A DNA stretch of 64,000 nucleotides from Candidatus Eiseniibacteriota bacterium (GTDB taxonomy: Bacteria > Orphanbacterota > Orphanbacteria > Orphanbacterales > Orphanbacteraceae), in contig JAJCZU010000001.1 of NCBI GenBank assembly GCA_029262235.1, positions 29,916 to 93,915 on the forward strand, read 5' to 3'. Positions 1 through 9,812 of this stretch are shown here, piece after piece; within the stretch, counting starts at the first letter, position 1, and every line of letters starts with the position of its first letter. The position numbers were made by a program, and so were the translations under genes. The notes beneath the pieces are model-generated. The model ran no database searches and had not been told where the DNA came from. It saw only the letters and a program-made list of their open reading frames with translations.

Positions 1-1325
1 CTGAGTGTGCGCATGGTCGTTGCGGTCGCGGCAGCAGCTTCAGTGCCCTTTTCGTCGACGCGCACGAACGCTTCGTGAAACACGCGGTCGACCCAGAGCT
101 TTTCCGCTGCGGAGATGCCGGTGAAGTCCGCGCGCGCAGGGTCGAACGGGAGCGCAAGGCCCATCGCGGCGAGCGGCTTCTCGAGCGAGGCCTTCGTGCG
201 CATTTCGAACTTGGGGAGAAAGACGTCGATTTTGCGTGTTTCGAGTTTCGCGGTCCACGATTGCAAAGTGTCGAGCGTGAGTTTCTCTTCGAGAGCGGGC
301 AGCCCGCCCCGCTCGGCCGGGAGCAGCACGACCATCGAGAACTTGTCGCCCTCGTACGGCAGCTCGAGAACCCACGTCTTCTTCACGCTGGCCGCTCGAT
401 AGGAACCGGTGCGAACGAGGAACGGTGTTTCGACGGAGTCCGCGGTCGCAATGTGGAACGGCAACGGTTTTGTATTCTCAGGATCGAATGCGTCTTTCCA
501 TTCGCCGAGAAAGTAAATCGCGTTGGCGAGTACGAGGCGCGTGTTCGCAGTCAGGCTTCCTTCGGGGAGCAGGTTCGGGATCTTCTGCTCGGTCTGATCG
601 CCGATCCACGTGTTGATTTTCTTCCGCTCGCCGTCCGCGTTGCCGCGGAAATCCGCCGGCTCGGCGCCGGAACCATAGCTCTGCTTCACGGCGTCACGAA
701 ACGAAGTCTCCCAGGGGAGCGTCTGTTCGTGCCACATGCGGTTCGCGATCCGAAACGTCGTGGGGTCGCCATCGGGAATCGCCATCGCGCGCGCGGCGAG
801 TTCGTGATTCGCGGCGTGGAAGCCGTTGGACTCGCCCGCATCGGAGCCGTCGCCTGCTCCTGCGTCCCCGCCCGCTCCCGCGCCCAGAAATGCGAGTATC
901 TCCGCCGCCGTTTCGCCGCGTGCCCCGAGGGCAAGCGGCGCGATCGCCTGGCTCACGCTGTACGGCGACAGAAACAGATTGCCTCCCGCGCCGGGCGGGA
1001 TCGCTCGATAGAGACGAAATGTGAGATCGTTCAGGCCGTCGACAACCGCAGTGACAGGGACGGATGCGGTCGCCTTGTTCTCTCCGCCGCTCTTCTCGTT
1101 CACGTCGCGCACGTTCCTTTCGTGGTCGGATTCGACAGCGGTGCCCGCTGCGTCGGCGTTCGCGCTCTCGCGCGGTTCCTCGCATGCGGGTAAGAGTGCC
1201 AGAAGAAGGATGCCGAGCGCTTTCACGATCTTGTCCGTGAAACGGGAACGATAGTGAGTATCCTGACGTCTCGTTGTGGTTGTGATCGCCACTCTGTTTC
1301 TGCGTTTCCTTTCCGGAGATTTCAT
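1..1325 (-). CDS. Serpin family protease inhibitor, probable lipoprotein (C-terminus cut by window edge)
   Basis: The reading frame is open from the window edge to an ATG at 1325. It holds a serpin fold ending in the hinge of the reactive-centre loop. The visible hinge EKGTEAAAATATT matches the inhibitory consensus of small residues after a Gly-Thr-Glu, so a working protease inhibitor is likely; the scissile P1 residue and the last roughly 50 residues lie outside the window. A lipobox-like LLALLPAC follows a hydrophobic stretch, which suggests lipid anchoring on the outside of the cell. A GTG at 1226 would give a much shorter n-region and is an alternative start. The promoter at 1343-1372 sits directly before the ATG. 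The next gene is an exported subtilisin-like protease; an immunity or protective role against proteases is inferred only. Confidence 0.88.
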   Translation of the reverse strand, partial: MKSPERKRRNRVAITTTTRRQDTHYRSRFTDKIVKALGILLLALLPACEEPRESANADAAGTAVESDHERNVRDVNEKSGGENKATASVPVTAVVDGLNDLTFRLYRAIPPGAGGNLFLSPYSVSQAIAPLALGARGETAAEILAFLGAGAGGDAGAGDGSDAGESNGFHAANHELAARAMAIPDGDPTTFRIANRMWHEQTLPWETSFRDAVKQSYGSGAEPADFRGNADGERKKINTWIGDQTEQKIPNLLPEGSLTANTRLVLANAIYFLGEWKDAFDPENTKPLPFHIATADSVETPFLVRTGSYRAASVKKTWVLELPYEGDKFSMVVLLPAERGGLPALEEKLTLDTLQSWTAKLETRKIDVFLPKFEMRTKASLEKPLAAMGLALPFDPARADFTGISAAEKLWVDRVFHEAFVRVDEKGTEAAAATATTMRTL

Positions 1326-1342
1326 CCTTGCCGACCGCCACT

Positions 1343-1372
1343 AATATAAGAAGGAAACGCATGCAATGTCGA
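1343..1372 (-). promoter_or_regulatory. Sigma70-type promoter of the serpin gene
   Basis: On the minus strand TCGACA (1367-1372) is separated by 18 bp from TATATT (1343-1348), five of six matches to each consensus hexamer. The predicted start of transcription is only about 10 nt before the ATG at 1325. Confidence 0.5.
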
Positions 1373-1461
1373 GTGTGAGGGGCGCCGATCAGACAGCGCC
1401 GCGTGCCGCGTGTCCGCCTGCCTTGTGTGCGCGCTGCCGCTTACCGCGCGGGCACGACCCG

Positions 1462-1501
1462 AAAAAAAGCGACCCGGAGAACGTTTTGCCCTCCGGGTCG
1501 C
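1462..1501 (-). terminator. Rho-independent terminator after the subtilisin-like protease gene
   Basis: GCGACCCGGAG (1469-1479) pairs perfectly with CTCCGGGTCGC (1491-1501) around an 11-nt loop. On the minus strand it is followed by a run of seven T (1462-1468). It lies 22 bp beyond the stop codon of the protease gene. Confidence 0.9.
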
Positions 1502-1523
1502 TTGCGATTGGCAGTAGTACCGA

Positions 1524-4500
1524 CTATTTGAACCGCACTACGCGCTGCGTGTCAGTCAGCTTCTCAGTTTCGAGACGCATCAGGTAGACCCCGGACGAGA
1601 CCGGCAGCCCCGCTTCGTTTCGGCCGTCCCATGTGATGTTCTGGACGCCGGCGTCGAGCGTGCCCTCGGCCAGCGTGCGCACCATGCGCCCGGCCAGGTT
1701 GTAGACGCGTACCGCGCCCGGCTGCGCTTTCGGCAGCGACAGTCTGACCTGCGTATTACGGATGAACGGATTCGAACCCGTGATCGCAAGGCCCGGGATG
1801 ATCGGTTCGATGCTCTCGCCCCCGGCAACGCCGGTCGGATTCTGTTTCACGATGATCTTGCCGGTGTCCTTGTCGAACGTGAAGAAGTCGTTTGAGGAGG
1901 TGACCTCGAGGTCGACACAGTTCGTGTCGCCGGCGGATGCCGTGAACGGGATCCAGACCTTCATCGTGACCACGGTGTTGGTCCCCGGCGCGAGGTCGAG
2001 CAGAAGCTTCGTGCGTTCGAATCCGCCGTCGTCGAACAGGAAGAGCCAGTCGGTCGTGTCGGTCGCGACGGGGCAGAGCGAGTACGTGTCGAACGACGTA
2101 CCCGTGTTCGCCACCGTGAAGTCGAGGTAGACCGTGTCGCCTGCCGCTTCGCAGGTGTCGTTCAGCGAAGTCACGGTGACGCCCGTCGTCGCGACCGGCG
2201 GGTTCGCGGCCGAGACCGCGGGGCCTCCGAACTGCTGCACTTCATCGCCTACGAGCACGGCGCCGTAGCGCGAACCGAAACCGGTCGGAACGCGGAACGA
2301 AACGGTTTCCGCCGCGCCCGGGGCACCCGGAACGCCGAGGTACGGTCCGATCACGTCATGCGGAGTCACCGGCTGCGATGCCAGGTACTCGGCCGCGCTC
2401 GTGATCGGCGTCGAGGAGAAGCGTACTTCGTAGTTGTTCGCGACGCGGTTGTAAGTCGGGGTCATCGACGTGTTCTCGTCTACAGCCGTCCAGTCGAGCG
2501 TGACCGTGGTTTCGCCGGTGCCGTTGATAGCCGCGCCGATGATGGGCGGCGCCAGTGCGATCGGGCCCTCGTCGTCGAACGCGAAGATGATGATGTCGTC
2601 GATACCGATGAAGCCTTGATCGTCGGCTTCACTTACGAAGTCGATGATGATGTCCTTCTTGCCGCACAGGAACGACAGATCCTTCGTGAACCGGCCCCCG
2701 CCGAACGGAATCGGGTCGCTTCCCATCAGGATGCCGCCGGCGTAATACTCGACGCGGCACGCGTCCATCGCGAACGGGCCGCACGGAAACTGCACGTCGT
2801 GGCAGTAGAAGAAATCGAGAGTCGCGACCGTGTACTCCGTGAAGTCCATTGTGGGCGTCGGCATGCGATACGCGAACTCGAAGACGCCCGTGCAATGATC
2901 GCCTACAAACGGATGCGGCGCGCGTGCCATTTCATAGACGCCGCGGTTCAGGCACGGCGGAGCATCGGACGCAAGCGTCCAGCCGGCCATCCCCATGAAC
3001 GGGGCTTCGCCGTGACGGCTCATGTCGAAATCTTCGAAGAAGTTGATCATCAGGTCGTCCTCGACCTCGCCCCAGTCGGCCGTACCGCCGGGTCCCGGAT
3101 TCGCCGCGCCGTAGTTCACGCGGGTGCGGACGATCATCGGCAGCCCGAGCATGTGCTTGCCGTAGTCGGGAAGCGGAATGGAGAGCGTTTTCGTGTCGCT
3201 GCCCCAGGTCGACGGATCTTCGATGTGATCCACGATGACGTGTTCACTGGCTCCGGTGAATGCGAAGTCCGTGTTGTAGTCGATCCACATGTCGACATGG
3301 AGGTCCGACGCGCCGCCGTAGCGCGGGCCGGTGTGGTCGCTCACGCTGAGGTCGATCGTTGCCGTACCGGGCGCGCCCATATATGAAGGCAGGAACGGAA
3401 TGTCGGGGAGAGACTGCGGGAAGACGCCGTCGTCGCCGCCGTCACGGTCGTACATGCCGAGGAAGACGTTGTCCTGGCCGTCGTAATCGGCGGGATCGTT
3501 CGGATCGAGCTCTGTCGTCGCGATCTGGCCGAGCCATTCGTATGCGTAGTTTCTGTGACTCGCGACCGGCGCCGCGGGGGCGTCCATCCAGTCTTCGAGC
3601 GGCGAGAAATGAATCAGGCCGGCGCCGTCTTTCACGCCGGGAAGATCGACCGCGATCGTGCTCACGTAGTGTTCGAATTCCTTCGCGGTCATGTCGCGAT
3701 ACTTGTTCTTGAAGATCGCGGCGATGCCCGCAACGTACGGCGACGACATCGACGTGCCGCTTTTCTCTTCGTAGCCGCCGCCCGATTTCGTCGACCAGAT
3801 GTCGACGCCGGGAGCGACGCAGTCGAGTGTGGAGTCGTAATTCGAGAAGGCGGCTACCGTCGTGTCCGAGGCCGTTGCTCCGACCGAGATCACGCCCGGA
3901 ATGTTGGCGGGGAATCCTACGGCCGACGCGGAGTCGTTGCCGGACGCGGCCACGGGAATAATGCCGGCGGAAAGCGCGTTCGCCACCGCTTCGTACATCA
4001 CGTTGTTTTCGGGGAAGCCGATCGACATGTTGATGATTTCGACATCCGTGCTGTCGGCCGCCCAGTTGATCCCCTGTGCGGCATTGTCGGAAGTCCCGGT
4101 GCCGCCGGCGTTCATGACGCGGATGCTCACGAACTCGGCTTCATAGGCGACGCCCGCCATGCCGACCGCGTTCGAGACCGCGCAGGCGATGCCGGCTACG
4201 TGCGTGCCGTGGCCGTTCGGGTCGTTCGGGATCGCGTCGCCTTCGACGAAATCGTAATGTCCGCTGGCCGCGGCGTTCCCGGCGAGATCCGCATGACCGA
4301 GATCGGTGCCCGAATCGATGATGCCGATCCGCACGGTGTCCGCTCCGCCATCGGCCCAGCGCCAGAGATGAAACAGGTTCGTCTGAAACACGTGCCACGC
4401 ATTCGGCGTGGTCGGGGGCAGGTCGTCCGTGATGTGCGGATCCTGCGGTGCCCCCGGAAGCCAGCCGTAGTAGTTCGGTTCGACCCATTTGACATTCGAA

Positions 4501-4787
4501 TCGCGATTAAAGTGATCGATTGCCTCATTCACGGTCATGCCGTCGGGAATCCGCACGCGGGAGTAGTGCAGGGTCAGGTCCTCCCTGAGCACCGTGGCCC
4601 CGAACGAATCGAGCGCCCCGCTTTTCTGCGACGCGCTCGTGGATTCCGTGAATTTGATCAGAATCTCGCCCGGTACGTGGGCGGCGAGATCGGCCGCGAA
4701 TACGGGCGCTACGGGCAGAATCGAAGCCAGGGCGAGCAAGAGCACGCCGGCGATCGCCGTAAAGTGTTGCGGGGTAATTCGATACAT
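1524..4787 (-). CDS. Secreted subtilisin-like serine protease (S8) with C-terminal FlgD-like sorting domain
   Basis: A 1087-residue exported protease. A signal peptide (about 1-32) is followed by a fervidolysin-like propeptide (about 36-110) and an S8 catalytic domain with Asp158 (IIDSGTD), His193 (GHGTHVAG), oxyanion Asn284 (ASGND) and Ser346 (SGTSMSSP). A long middle part of beta-sandwich character contains no second enzyme that I recognise. The last 75 residues are a FlgD/type-IX-like module (YNLAGRMVRTL, WDGRNEAG, SSGVYLMRL) ending in VVRFK. The start at 4787 is chosen because AAGGAG lies 8 nt upstream; an ATG 48 bp earlier has no ribosome site. The gene is monocistronic, with its own terminator. 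Its likely role is extracellular protein degradation. Confidence 0.93.
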   Translation of the reverse strand: MYRITPQHFTAIAGVLLLALASILPVAPVFAADLAAHVPGEILIKFTESTSASQKSGALDSFGATVLREDLTLHYSRVRIPDGMTVNEAIDHFNRDSNVKWVEPNYYGWLPGAPQDPHITDDLPPTTPNAWHVFQTNLFHLWRWADGGADTVRIGIIDSGTDLGHADLAGNAAASGHYDFVEGDAIPNDPNGHGTHVAGIACAVSNAVGMAGVAYEAEFVSIRVMNAGGTGTSDNAAQGINWAADSTDVEIINMSIGFPENNVMYEAVANALSAGIIPVAASGNDSASAVGFPANIPGVISVGATASDTTVAAFSNYDSTLDCVAPGVDIWSTKSGGGYEEKSGTSMSSPYVAGIAAIFKNKYRDMTAKEFEHYVSTIAVDLPGVKDGAGLIHFSPLEDWMDAPAAPVASHRNYAYEWLGQIATTELDPNDPADYDGQDNVFLGMYDRDGGDDGVFPQSLPDIPFLPSYMGAPGTATIDLSVSDHTGPRYGGASDLHVDMWIDYNTDFAFTGASEHVIVDHIEDPSTWGSDTKTLSIPLPDYGKHMLGLPMIVRTRVNYGAANPGPGGTADWGEVEDDLMINFFEDFDMSRHGEAPFMGMAGWTLASDAPPCLNRGVYEMARAPHPFVGDHCTGVFEFAYRMPTPTMDFTEYTVATLDFFYCHDVQFPCGPFAMDACRVEYYAGGILMGSDPIPFGGGRFTKDLSFLCGKKDIIIDFVSEADDQGFIGIDDIIIFAFDDEGPIALAPPIIGAAINGTGETTVTLDWTAVDENTSMTPTYNRVANNYEVRFSSTPITSAAEYLASQPVTPHDVIGPYLGVPGAPGAAETVSFRVPTGFGSRYGAVLVGDEVQQFGGPAVSAANPPVATTGVTVTSLNDTCEAAGDTVYLDFTVANTGTSFDTYSLCPVATDTTDWLFLFDDGGFERTKLLLDLAPGTNTVVTMKVWIPFTASAGDTNCVDLEVTSSNDFFTFDKDTGKIIVKQNPTGVAGGESIEPIIPGLAITGSNPFIRNTQVRLSLPKAQPGAVRVYNLAGRMVRTLAEGTLDAGVQNITWDGRNEAGLPVSSGVYLMRLETEKLTDTQRVVRFK

Positions 4788-4926
4788 TACAGGTTCTCCT
4801 TGTGGTTGCGGGGGCCCGATCGGTTTCGGCTCCATCGGGCGACTCGATTGATTGCCTGCGTATATGACTCGGACAGAGAATTCGTTTCTTACAAGAAAAA
4901 ACTATGCGACATATAATAATAACATG

Positions 4927-4958
4927 AAAAGGGGGATCCGGTGGTTATCGGATCCCCC
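4927..4958 (-). terminator. Rho-independent terminator after the MFS permease gene
   Basis: GGGGGATCCG (4931-4940) pairs perfectly with CGGATCCCCC (4949-4958) around an 8-nt loop. It is followed on the minus strand by TTTT (4927-4930). The rest of the 289-bp gap between the protease start and the permease stop is AT-rich near 4860-4930 and probably holds the protease promoter, but no convincing -35/-10 pair could be placed. Confidence 0.75.
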
Positions 4959-5076
4959 GAGCCCGTCGCCGCCAGGCGCACGATCGAACCCACACGTTGC
5001 TCCCCTTTCTATAGAAAAGGTAGCCATGGGAATGATACGGACGCGGAGGGCCGGAATTTGGGATGGAACGTGGCCG

Positions 5077-6384
5077 TCAGTCGATAACGGGGGCGGGTTC
5101 GGCCACTTTTACGGCCCGGGTCGGGGTCAGGAACGGGAGCAGGATCAGCGGAAGTGCCAGGAGCCCGATTTCGATCATGAGGACCCAGGCGTAGCCGTTC
5201 GCTTCGGCGGCCTGGCCCTGCCAGGTGGCGCTGTACGCGTAGACCACGTTCCGCATCGCCATGTAGCCCGTGAACTGTGTGGCGGCGACCTTCGGGTTCG
5301 TGAGCCCCATAAAGAGGGCGAGATTGGTGCCCGCTACGAGGCCGCTCGTGAAGTTATATATGGTAGCGACCACGAAGAACTCCGTGATCGTGACCCCCTC
5401 CATACCGGTGCCCACGAGCTTCTGGGCGAGCCAGAACGTGGGGAAAGCCGTCAGGATATACCAGACCGCGAGCATGCGGCGATGCCCGAAGCGGTCCGAG
5501 ACCCATCCCCCGACCACGCAGCCGAGTGCCGCGGCGACGGTCGTCATGAGGGTGAGATTCGCGATCGCGTTCTCGTCCATGCCGAGATCGACCTGCATGG
5601 TGGCGCCGAGCGCGAGGCCGATGGCGACCGTGCCGGGCGGCAGCAGGGCGAACAGCACGCCGAGGGCCGGGCCGCGTCCCGACTTGAAGAGGCCGGTGAA
5701 CAGGTCCTTCAGGAACGCCTTGAGACGCCCCCAGAATACGGCGATGACGCTTCCGGTTCGCGTGGCAGCCGCTTCGACCGCTTCATATATGGGTTCTTGA
5801 ATGCGTAGTGTCACCGCGACCAGGATAATCGCCAGTGCGCCGAGCACGAGCGCATACGACCAGTTGAAGCCGAACGCCCCGGCGATATAGAGGGCGCCGC
5901 TGCCGCCGATCGCCTGCCCCAGATACGACGCGCCGAACATGAAGCCGTTGGCCGTGCCGCGCTCGTGCTCCGGGAGCACGCTCACCGCGAGCGCATCGAT
6001 CGCCACGTCCTGCGTGGCGGCGAACACATTGTGGATCGCGATCAATATAGTAAGGAGAACGAGGTTCGTCCCCGGATCGACGACCAGCACGACCCCGAGC
6101 GTCACGATCATCATGAGCTGGGAGCTCGCGATCCAGAACTTGCGCGGCCCGAGCAGCTTCGGCTGGATCAGGTCGACGAGCGGCGCCCACGCCCACTTGA
6201 AGCTCCACGGTCCGTAGAGCCACGCCGTGAAGAACCCGATCTCCGCGAGGCCGACGCCGTTCTGTCTCAGATAGGTCACGAGGGCGATCGCGCTGAAGCC
6301 GAACGGAATGCCTTCGCTCATATACAGTAAAGAGAATGTGATGATGCGGCCGAGCCTGGAATCGAGGGGGTTCGCGCGTGACAT
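5077..6384 (-). CDS. MFS permease, AmpG-like
   Basis: A 435-residue integral membrane protein with about twelve hydrophobic segments in the N-terminal arrangement of the AmpG/PAT branch of the major facilitator superfamily (LLYMSEGIPFGFSA, then a TAWLYGPWSFKWAWAPLVD stretch). AmpG proteins import anhydro-muropeptides during peptidoglycan recycling; relatives carry acetyl-CoA or unknown solutes, so the substrate is open. No other recycling gene is nearby. No Shine-Dalgarno site precedes the ATG. Instead a TATACT hexamer ends exactly 6 nt upstream, which suggests a leaderless mRNA. It lies downstream of the E1 gene on the same strand but is separated from it by a strong terminator. Confidence 0.8.
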   Translation of the reverse strand: MSRANPLDSRLGRIITFSLLYMSEGIPFGFSAIALVTYLRQNGVGLAEIGFFTAWLYGPWSFKWAWAPLVDLIQPKLLGPRKFWIASSQLMMIVTLGVVLVVDPGTNLVLLTILIAIHNVFAATQDVAIDALAVSVLPEHERGTANGFMFGASYLGQAIGGSGALYIAGAFGFNWSYALVLGALAIILVAVTLRIQEPIYEAVEAAATRTGSVIAVFWGRLKAFLKDLFTGLFKSGRGPALGVLFALLPPGTVAIGLALGATMQVDLGMDENAIANLTLMTTVAAALGCVVGGWVSDRFGHRRMLAVWYILTAFPTFWLAQKLVGTGMEGVTITEFFVVATIYNFTSGLVAGTNLALFMGLTNPKVAATQFTGYMAMRNVVYAYSATWQGQAAEANGYAWVLMIEIGLLALPLILLPFLTPTRAVKVAEPAPVID

Positions 6385-6390
6385 CCGGCG

Positions 6391-6396
6391 AGTATA
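6391..6396 (-). promoter_or_regulatory. -10 element of a probable leaderless promoter (MFS permease)
   Basis: TATACT on the minus strand, followed by exactly six bases and then the ATG at 6384. A poor -35 (TTCCGG) lies 17 bp upstream. The same geometry recurs before five other genes in the window. Confidence 0.45.
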
Positions 6397-6432
6397 CAGC
6401 AGAAGCCTGGAATCCGGAATCGGGGAGAAACG

Positions 6433-6462
6433 AAAAAGCCCGCCTCTCGTTCGAGGCGGGCT
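6433..6462 (-). terminator. Rho-independent terminator after the E1 fusion gene
   Basis: AGCCCGCCTC (6437-6446) pairs with GAGGCGGGCT (6453-6462) around a 6-nt loop. On the minus strand it is followed by five T (6433-6437). It lies about 50 bp beyond the E1 stop codon and isolates E1 from the MFS gene. Confidence 0.85.
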
Positions 6463-6513
6463 CGGTCATTCAGAGTGCCGGTTGCACAGGCTTGCGAGTC
6501 GCCCGTTACCCGC

Positions 6514-8631
6514 CTAGAACTCCCGGAGATCCTTCGCCGCCGCAACAATGTCCGGAATCTGCGGCAGGATCGTGTCCTCGAGAATCGGGTTGTAGCCTAC
6601 AGGACAGTCCATCGTGGCGACGCGCTTCACGGGGCCGTCGAGATCCTCGAACAGTTCGTCCGCGATCCAGGCGGCGATTTCGGCGCCGTACCCGAAGCTG
6701 ATCGGATCTTCGTACGCCACGATGACCTTGCCAGTCTTCTTTACCGATTCGCCGACCATGTCCCTGTCCCAGGGGGCGAGCGAGCGAAGATCGATGATCT
6801 CGCACTCGATGCCGTGCTCGTTCGCGAGCTGCTTGGCCGCCATTTCGGAACGACGAACGAGAGCGCCGTAGGTCACGATCGTAATGTCGCTCCCCTCGCG
6901 ATGGATCCGGCCCTTGCCGAACGGCACCATGTACTCCTTGCCCGGGTATTGCGCTTTCGCATACGGCTGGCGGTATATGTGCTTGTGCTCGAGGAACAGC
7001 ACGGGGTCGTCGCACCGGATCGCGGTCCGAAGGAGCCCGTGGGCGTCGAGCGCGTTCGACGGCATGACGACGCGCAGACCAGGATTGTGCGTCATCAGCG
7101 TGACCCCCGACTGGCTGTGATAGACGGCGCCGCCCTGGAGGTAACCACCGATGGGTACACGAATTACGGCCGGCGAACTGAACGTGTTCCGGGAGCGCCA
7201 GCGCATCATCGCGAGTTCGTTCCGGATCTGCATGTACGCGGGCCAGATATAATCGTAAAACTGAATTTCAACGACGGGTTTCATGCCGCGTGTGGCCCAT
7301 CCGACGGCCCGGCCGACAATATTGGCCTCGGCGAGCGGCGAATTGAAGACGCGGTCTTCGCCATAGGCACGCTGAAGCCCATGTGTCAGCTTGAAGACGC
7401 CCCCCTTGCCCTTCACGCGCTTCATGTTTTCGGCGCGGCTCACATCGGCGACGTCCTGGCCGAATACGACGATGCGCGGGTCGCGCCCCATTTCGTCGTG
7501 CAGCGCGCGGTTGATCAGGCCCACCATCGAGTCGGGTTCGCCCTCGAACTGCGGCTCGGCCTCGAAATCGGAGCCCGTGGGGTCGATATCGGGCGAGTAG
7601 ACGAATTTCTGCGCGTCGTCCGGCGTCGGCTTCGGCGCGTCAATCGCACGGTCTTCCGCCTCGGTGACTTCGGCCTTTACGTCCGCGTGAATCTGTTCGA
7701 TCTCGGCCGCCGTGGCCACCCCTTCGTCGAGCATGCGCTTCGCAAAGCGCGGCACGGGGTCGCGCGCGGTTTCCGCTTCGATCTCTTCGGTCGTACGGTA
7801 GTTCTTCTGATCGTCGGACATCGAATGGGAGTACGGCCGCACCACGCTGGCGTGCACGAAAGCAGGCCCTTTGCCCGCGCGGATGTGCTTCACGACTTCT
7901 TCGAACGTGTCGTGGCACGCCACCGGGTCGCAGCCGTCGACCTTCCGCATCAGCAGATTCGGGTAGCCCGAGAGCAGCTGCGAAATATCGCCCCCGGCCG
8001 TCTGTACCTCGACCGGCACCGAGATCGCGTATTCATTATCTTCGACGAGCACGAGAACCGGGAGCTTGCGATTGCAGATCGTGTTCATCGCCTCCCAGAA
8101 TTCGCCCTCGCTCGTCGTCCCGTCGCCGAGAGTGGCGAGCACGACCGCGTCCTTCGGGAACGTTCCGTCGAGATCCTTGCGCCCCGCGCCGTACCGGCAC
8201 GCTTCGGCAAGGCCCGCCGCCTGCAGCATCTGCATCCCGGTCGGGCTCGAATTCGAAACGAGGTTCAGATCCTTGTGGCCCCAGTGCGACGGCATCTGCC
8301 GGCCGCCCGAAGCGGGATCGTCGATCGCGCCGACCGCGGACAGAAACATTTCATACGGCGTGACGCCGATCGCCAGGCAGAGCCCGCGGTCGCGGTAGTA
8401 CGTGTAGAACCAGTCGTGTCCCGGCCGAAGCGCGCGACCGGCCATCACCGTGACCGCCTCGTGGCCCGCGCCCGAGATCTGGAAGTAGATCTGATTCTTG
8501 CGCTTCAGCTTGATTTCCGCGTCGTCGAGCGCGCGCGAAAGGTACATGGTTCGATAGACCTGCAGACAGTCTTCGCGACTCAGCGATCCAAGGCCCCCGC
8601 GGCCGTTCTTCGTTGCTCGTGGCTTTCCCAT
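6514..8631 (-). CDS. 2-oxoacid dehydrogenase E1, alpha and beta subunits fused
   Basis: A 705-residue fusion of the two E1 chains of a branched-chain 2-oxoacid or pyruvate dehydrogenase complex. The alpha part (about 1-340) carries the thiamine-diphosphate motif [11 protein letters not shown] near residue 169, with its Asn about 28 residues later. The beta part (from about 380) begins with a [18 protein letters not shown]-type start and contains the [11 protein letters not shown] and LEHKHIYR stretches typical of E1-beta. The ATG at 8631 is preceded by GAGG; a longer frame reaching 8724 lacks a ribosome site. No E2 or E3 gene is adjacent. A second, longer fused E1 is at 50741-53263. Substrate preference cannot be read from the sequence. 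Confidence 0.9.
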   Translation of the reverse strand: MGKPRATKNGRGGLGSLSREDCLQVYRTMYLSRALDDAEIKLKRKNQIYFQISGAGHEAVTVMAGRALRPGHDWFYTYYRDRGLCLAIGVTPYEMFLSAVGAIDDPASGGRQMPSHWGHKDLNLVSNSSPTGMQMLQAAGLAEACRYGAGRKDLDGTFPKDAVVLATLGDGTTSEGEFWEAMNTICNRKLPVLVLVEDNEYAISVPVEVQTAGGDISQLLSGYPNLLMRKVDGCDPVACHDTFEEVVKHIRAGKGPAFVHASVVRPYSHSMSDDQKNYRTTEEIEAETARDPVPRFAKRMLDEGVATAAEIEQIHADVKAEVTEAEDRAIDAPKPTPDDAQKFVYSPDIDPTGSDFEAEPQFEGEPDSMVGLINRALHDEMGRDPRIVVFGQDVADVSRAENMKRVKGKGGVFKLTHGLQRAYGEDRVFNSPLAEANIVGRAVGWATRGMKPVVEIQFYDYIWPAYMQIRNELAMMRWRSRNTFSSPAVIRVPIGGYLQGGAVYHSQSGVTLMTHNPGLRVVMPSNALDAHGLLRTAIRCDDPVLFLEHKHIYRQPYAKAQYPGKEYMVPFGKGRIHREGSDITIVTYGALVRRSEMAAKQLANEHGIECEIIDLRSLAPWDRDMVGESVKKTGKVIVAYEDPISFGYGAEIAAWIADELFEDLDGPVKRVATMDCPVGYNPILEDTILPQIPDIVAAAKDLREF

Positions 8632-8760
8632 GAATATCCTCGAAGGTTCGTGATAATAAGAATGATCGAAAAAGGGGGTCCCACGAAACCGGACAGTGGT
8701 GAAATCGCGGCCCTGTCGGTACAATCGACCCGCGGCGGCGACTATCCCCGATTTCAGAAC

Positions 8761-8773
8761 ACAATAATATTGT
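8761..8773. promoter_or_regulatory. Candidate operator palindrome in the E1 / binding-protein divergent region
   Basis: ACAATA-A-TATTGT, a perfect 6+1+6 inverted repeat, lies 44 bp before the start of the binding-protein gene within the 186-bp divergent region. It does not match a Fur or NrdR box. Operator function is inferred from symmetry and position. Confidence 0.3.
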
Positions 8774-8817
8774 AGAAGATACGATCTTCCCCGGCAACCG
8801 TTTCGAAGGGATCTTCC

Positions 8818-9714
8818 TTGAACAGACTCCAGACCCTCGTATTGGCTGCCGTTGGCCTGTTTACGATGCTCGCCCTCTTCGTCACACGGGAGCGCACGCC
8901 GCCTCCTCCGCCCCCGGAGGTGCCGGTGACCGATCAGCGCATTCTATCCCTTTCGCCCAATATCACGGAAACACTGTTCGCCCTGGGTCTCGGCCCGCAG
9001 GTCGTGGGCGTCACGGAATTCTGCAGATACCCGGCCGAGGCGCTTCAGAAGGAGACGATCGGCGGACTTCTGAACCCGAATATCGAGAAGATGTTCGCCC
9101 TCGAGCCCACCATGGCGATCATGCTTCCGGCCCAGGAGGATCTCGCCCGCAAGCTCGAAGCGCACGGAATCCGCACCGTCGTGATCGGGAACGATCGCAT
9201 GGCTGACATCCTCGAGTCGATTCTCGCGATCGGGCGCGCGACCCGCACATTCGATCGCGCGGCGCAGCTTACGGGATCGATTCGCGATATCGTCGCGAAG
9301 ACCCAGATCGACAAGCCGAAGCGACGGTGGAAAGTCATGATGGTCGTCGAGCGCCAGCCGCGCATGCTTACGGATCTCTACGTCGTGGGGCCCGGCACGT
9401 ATCTCGACGAAATCCTGACGATGATCGGATGTGAGAATGTGTACGGCAACGCGCTGGCAAAGTATCCGACAACGACCGTCGAGGAAGTGCTTCACCGTCA
9501 GCCCGACGTGATCATCGAACTCGGCCCGAGCCGCGCGAACCGCGAGGAAGCGACCGCCGAGGCGCGCAAGACGTGGGCGGCCATTCCGAATCTCGAAGCC
9601 GTGCGCAACGGGCGCGTGTTCGTCATGACGGGCGATCATCTGCTCGTGCCGGGACCGCGCATCGGGCGTACGATTGCGGAGATGGCAGCGCTTGTGAAGG
9701 GGCTGGGGGAGTAG
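8818..9714 (+). CDS. Periplasmic corrinoid/siderophore-type binding protein (BtuF-like)
   Basis: A 298-residue helical-backbone substrate-binding protein of the BtuF/FhuD class. An N-terminal hydrophobic anchor (about 6-22) has no lipobox and is followed by a Pro-rich linker and the family opening [19 protein letters not shown]. The GVTEFCRYP and [11 protein letters not shown] segments are typical of vitamin B12 and metal-chelate receptors. The start is TTG at 8818, with GAAGGG about 8 nt upstream. The ATPase and permease genes follow 566 bp later on the same strand, and together they should form one importer. A corrinoid substrate is favoured because the window also encodes B12-dependent NrdJ and a cobalamin adenosyltransferase; iron-siderophore or heme remains possible. 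Confidence 0.82.
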   Translation: MNRLQTLVLAAVGLFTMLALFVTRERTPPPPPPEVPVTDQRILSLSPNITETLFALGLGPQVVGVTEFCRYPAEALQKETIGGLLNPNIEKMFALEPTMAIMLPAQEDLARKLEAHGIRTVVIGNDRMADILESILAIGRATRTFDRAAQLTGSIRDIVAKTQIDKPKRRWKVMMVVERQPRMLTDLYVVGPGTYLDEILTMIGCENVYGNALAKYPTTTVEEVLHRQPDVIIELGPSRANREEATAEARKTWAAIPNLEAVRNGRVFVMTGDHLLVPGPRIGRTIAEMAALVKGLGE

Positions 9715-9781
9715 GAAACCGAAACATCGTCGTGATGTCGTGTTTTTCTCGGTCTTGCGCGGGTCCTGTCACGCCGGGACA

Positions 9782-9812
9782 GCCCCACACCTCGACAGGC
9801 TCGGTGCGGGGC
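9782..9812. repeat. Palindromic hairpin, possible dispersed intergenic repeat
   Basis: GCCCCACACC (9782-9791) pairs with GGTGCGGGGC (9803-9812) with one mismatch. The loop TCGACAGGCTC contains the GAGCCTGTCGA core seen in palindromic intergenic repeats of several bacterial lineages. No T-run follows on either strand. Only one copy was found in this window. Confidence 0.35.

Noticed and set aside
6475-8775. 766-codon open frame on the plus strand antisense to the first E1 fusion
   Set aside because: Composition-driven shadow: the minus strand encodes clear E1 motifs with a ribosome site, and the antisense product has no recognisable domain.
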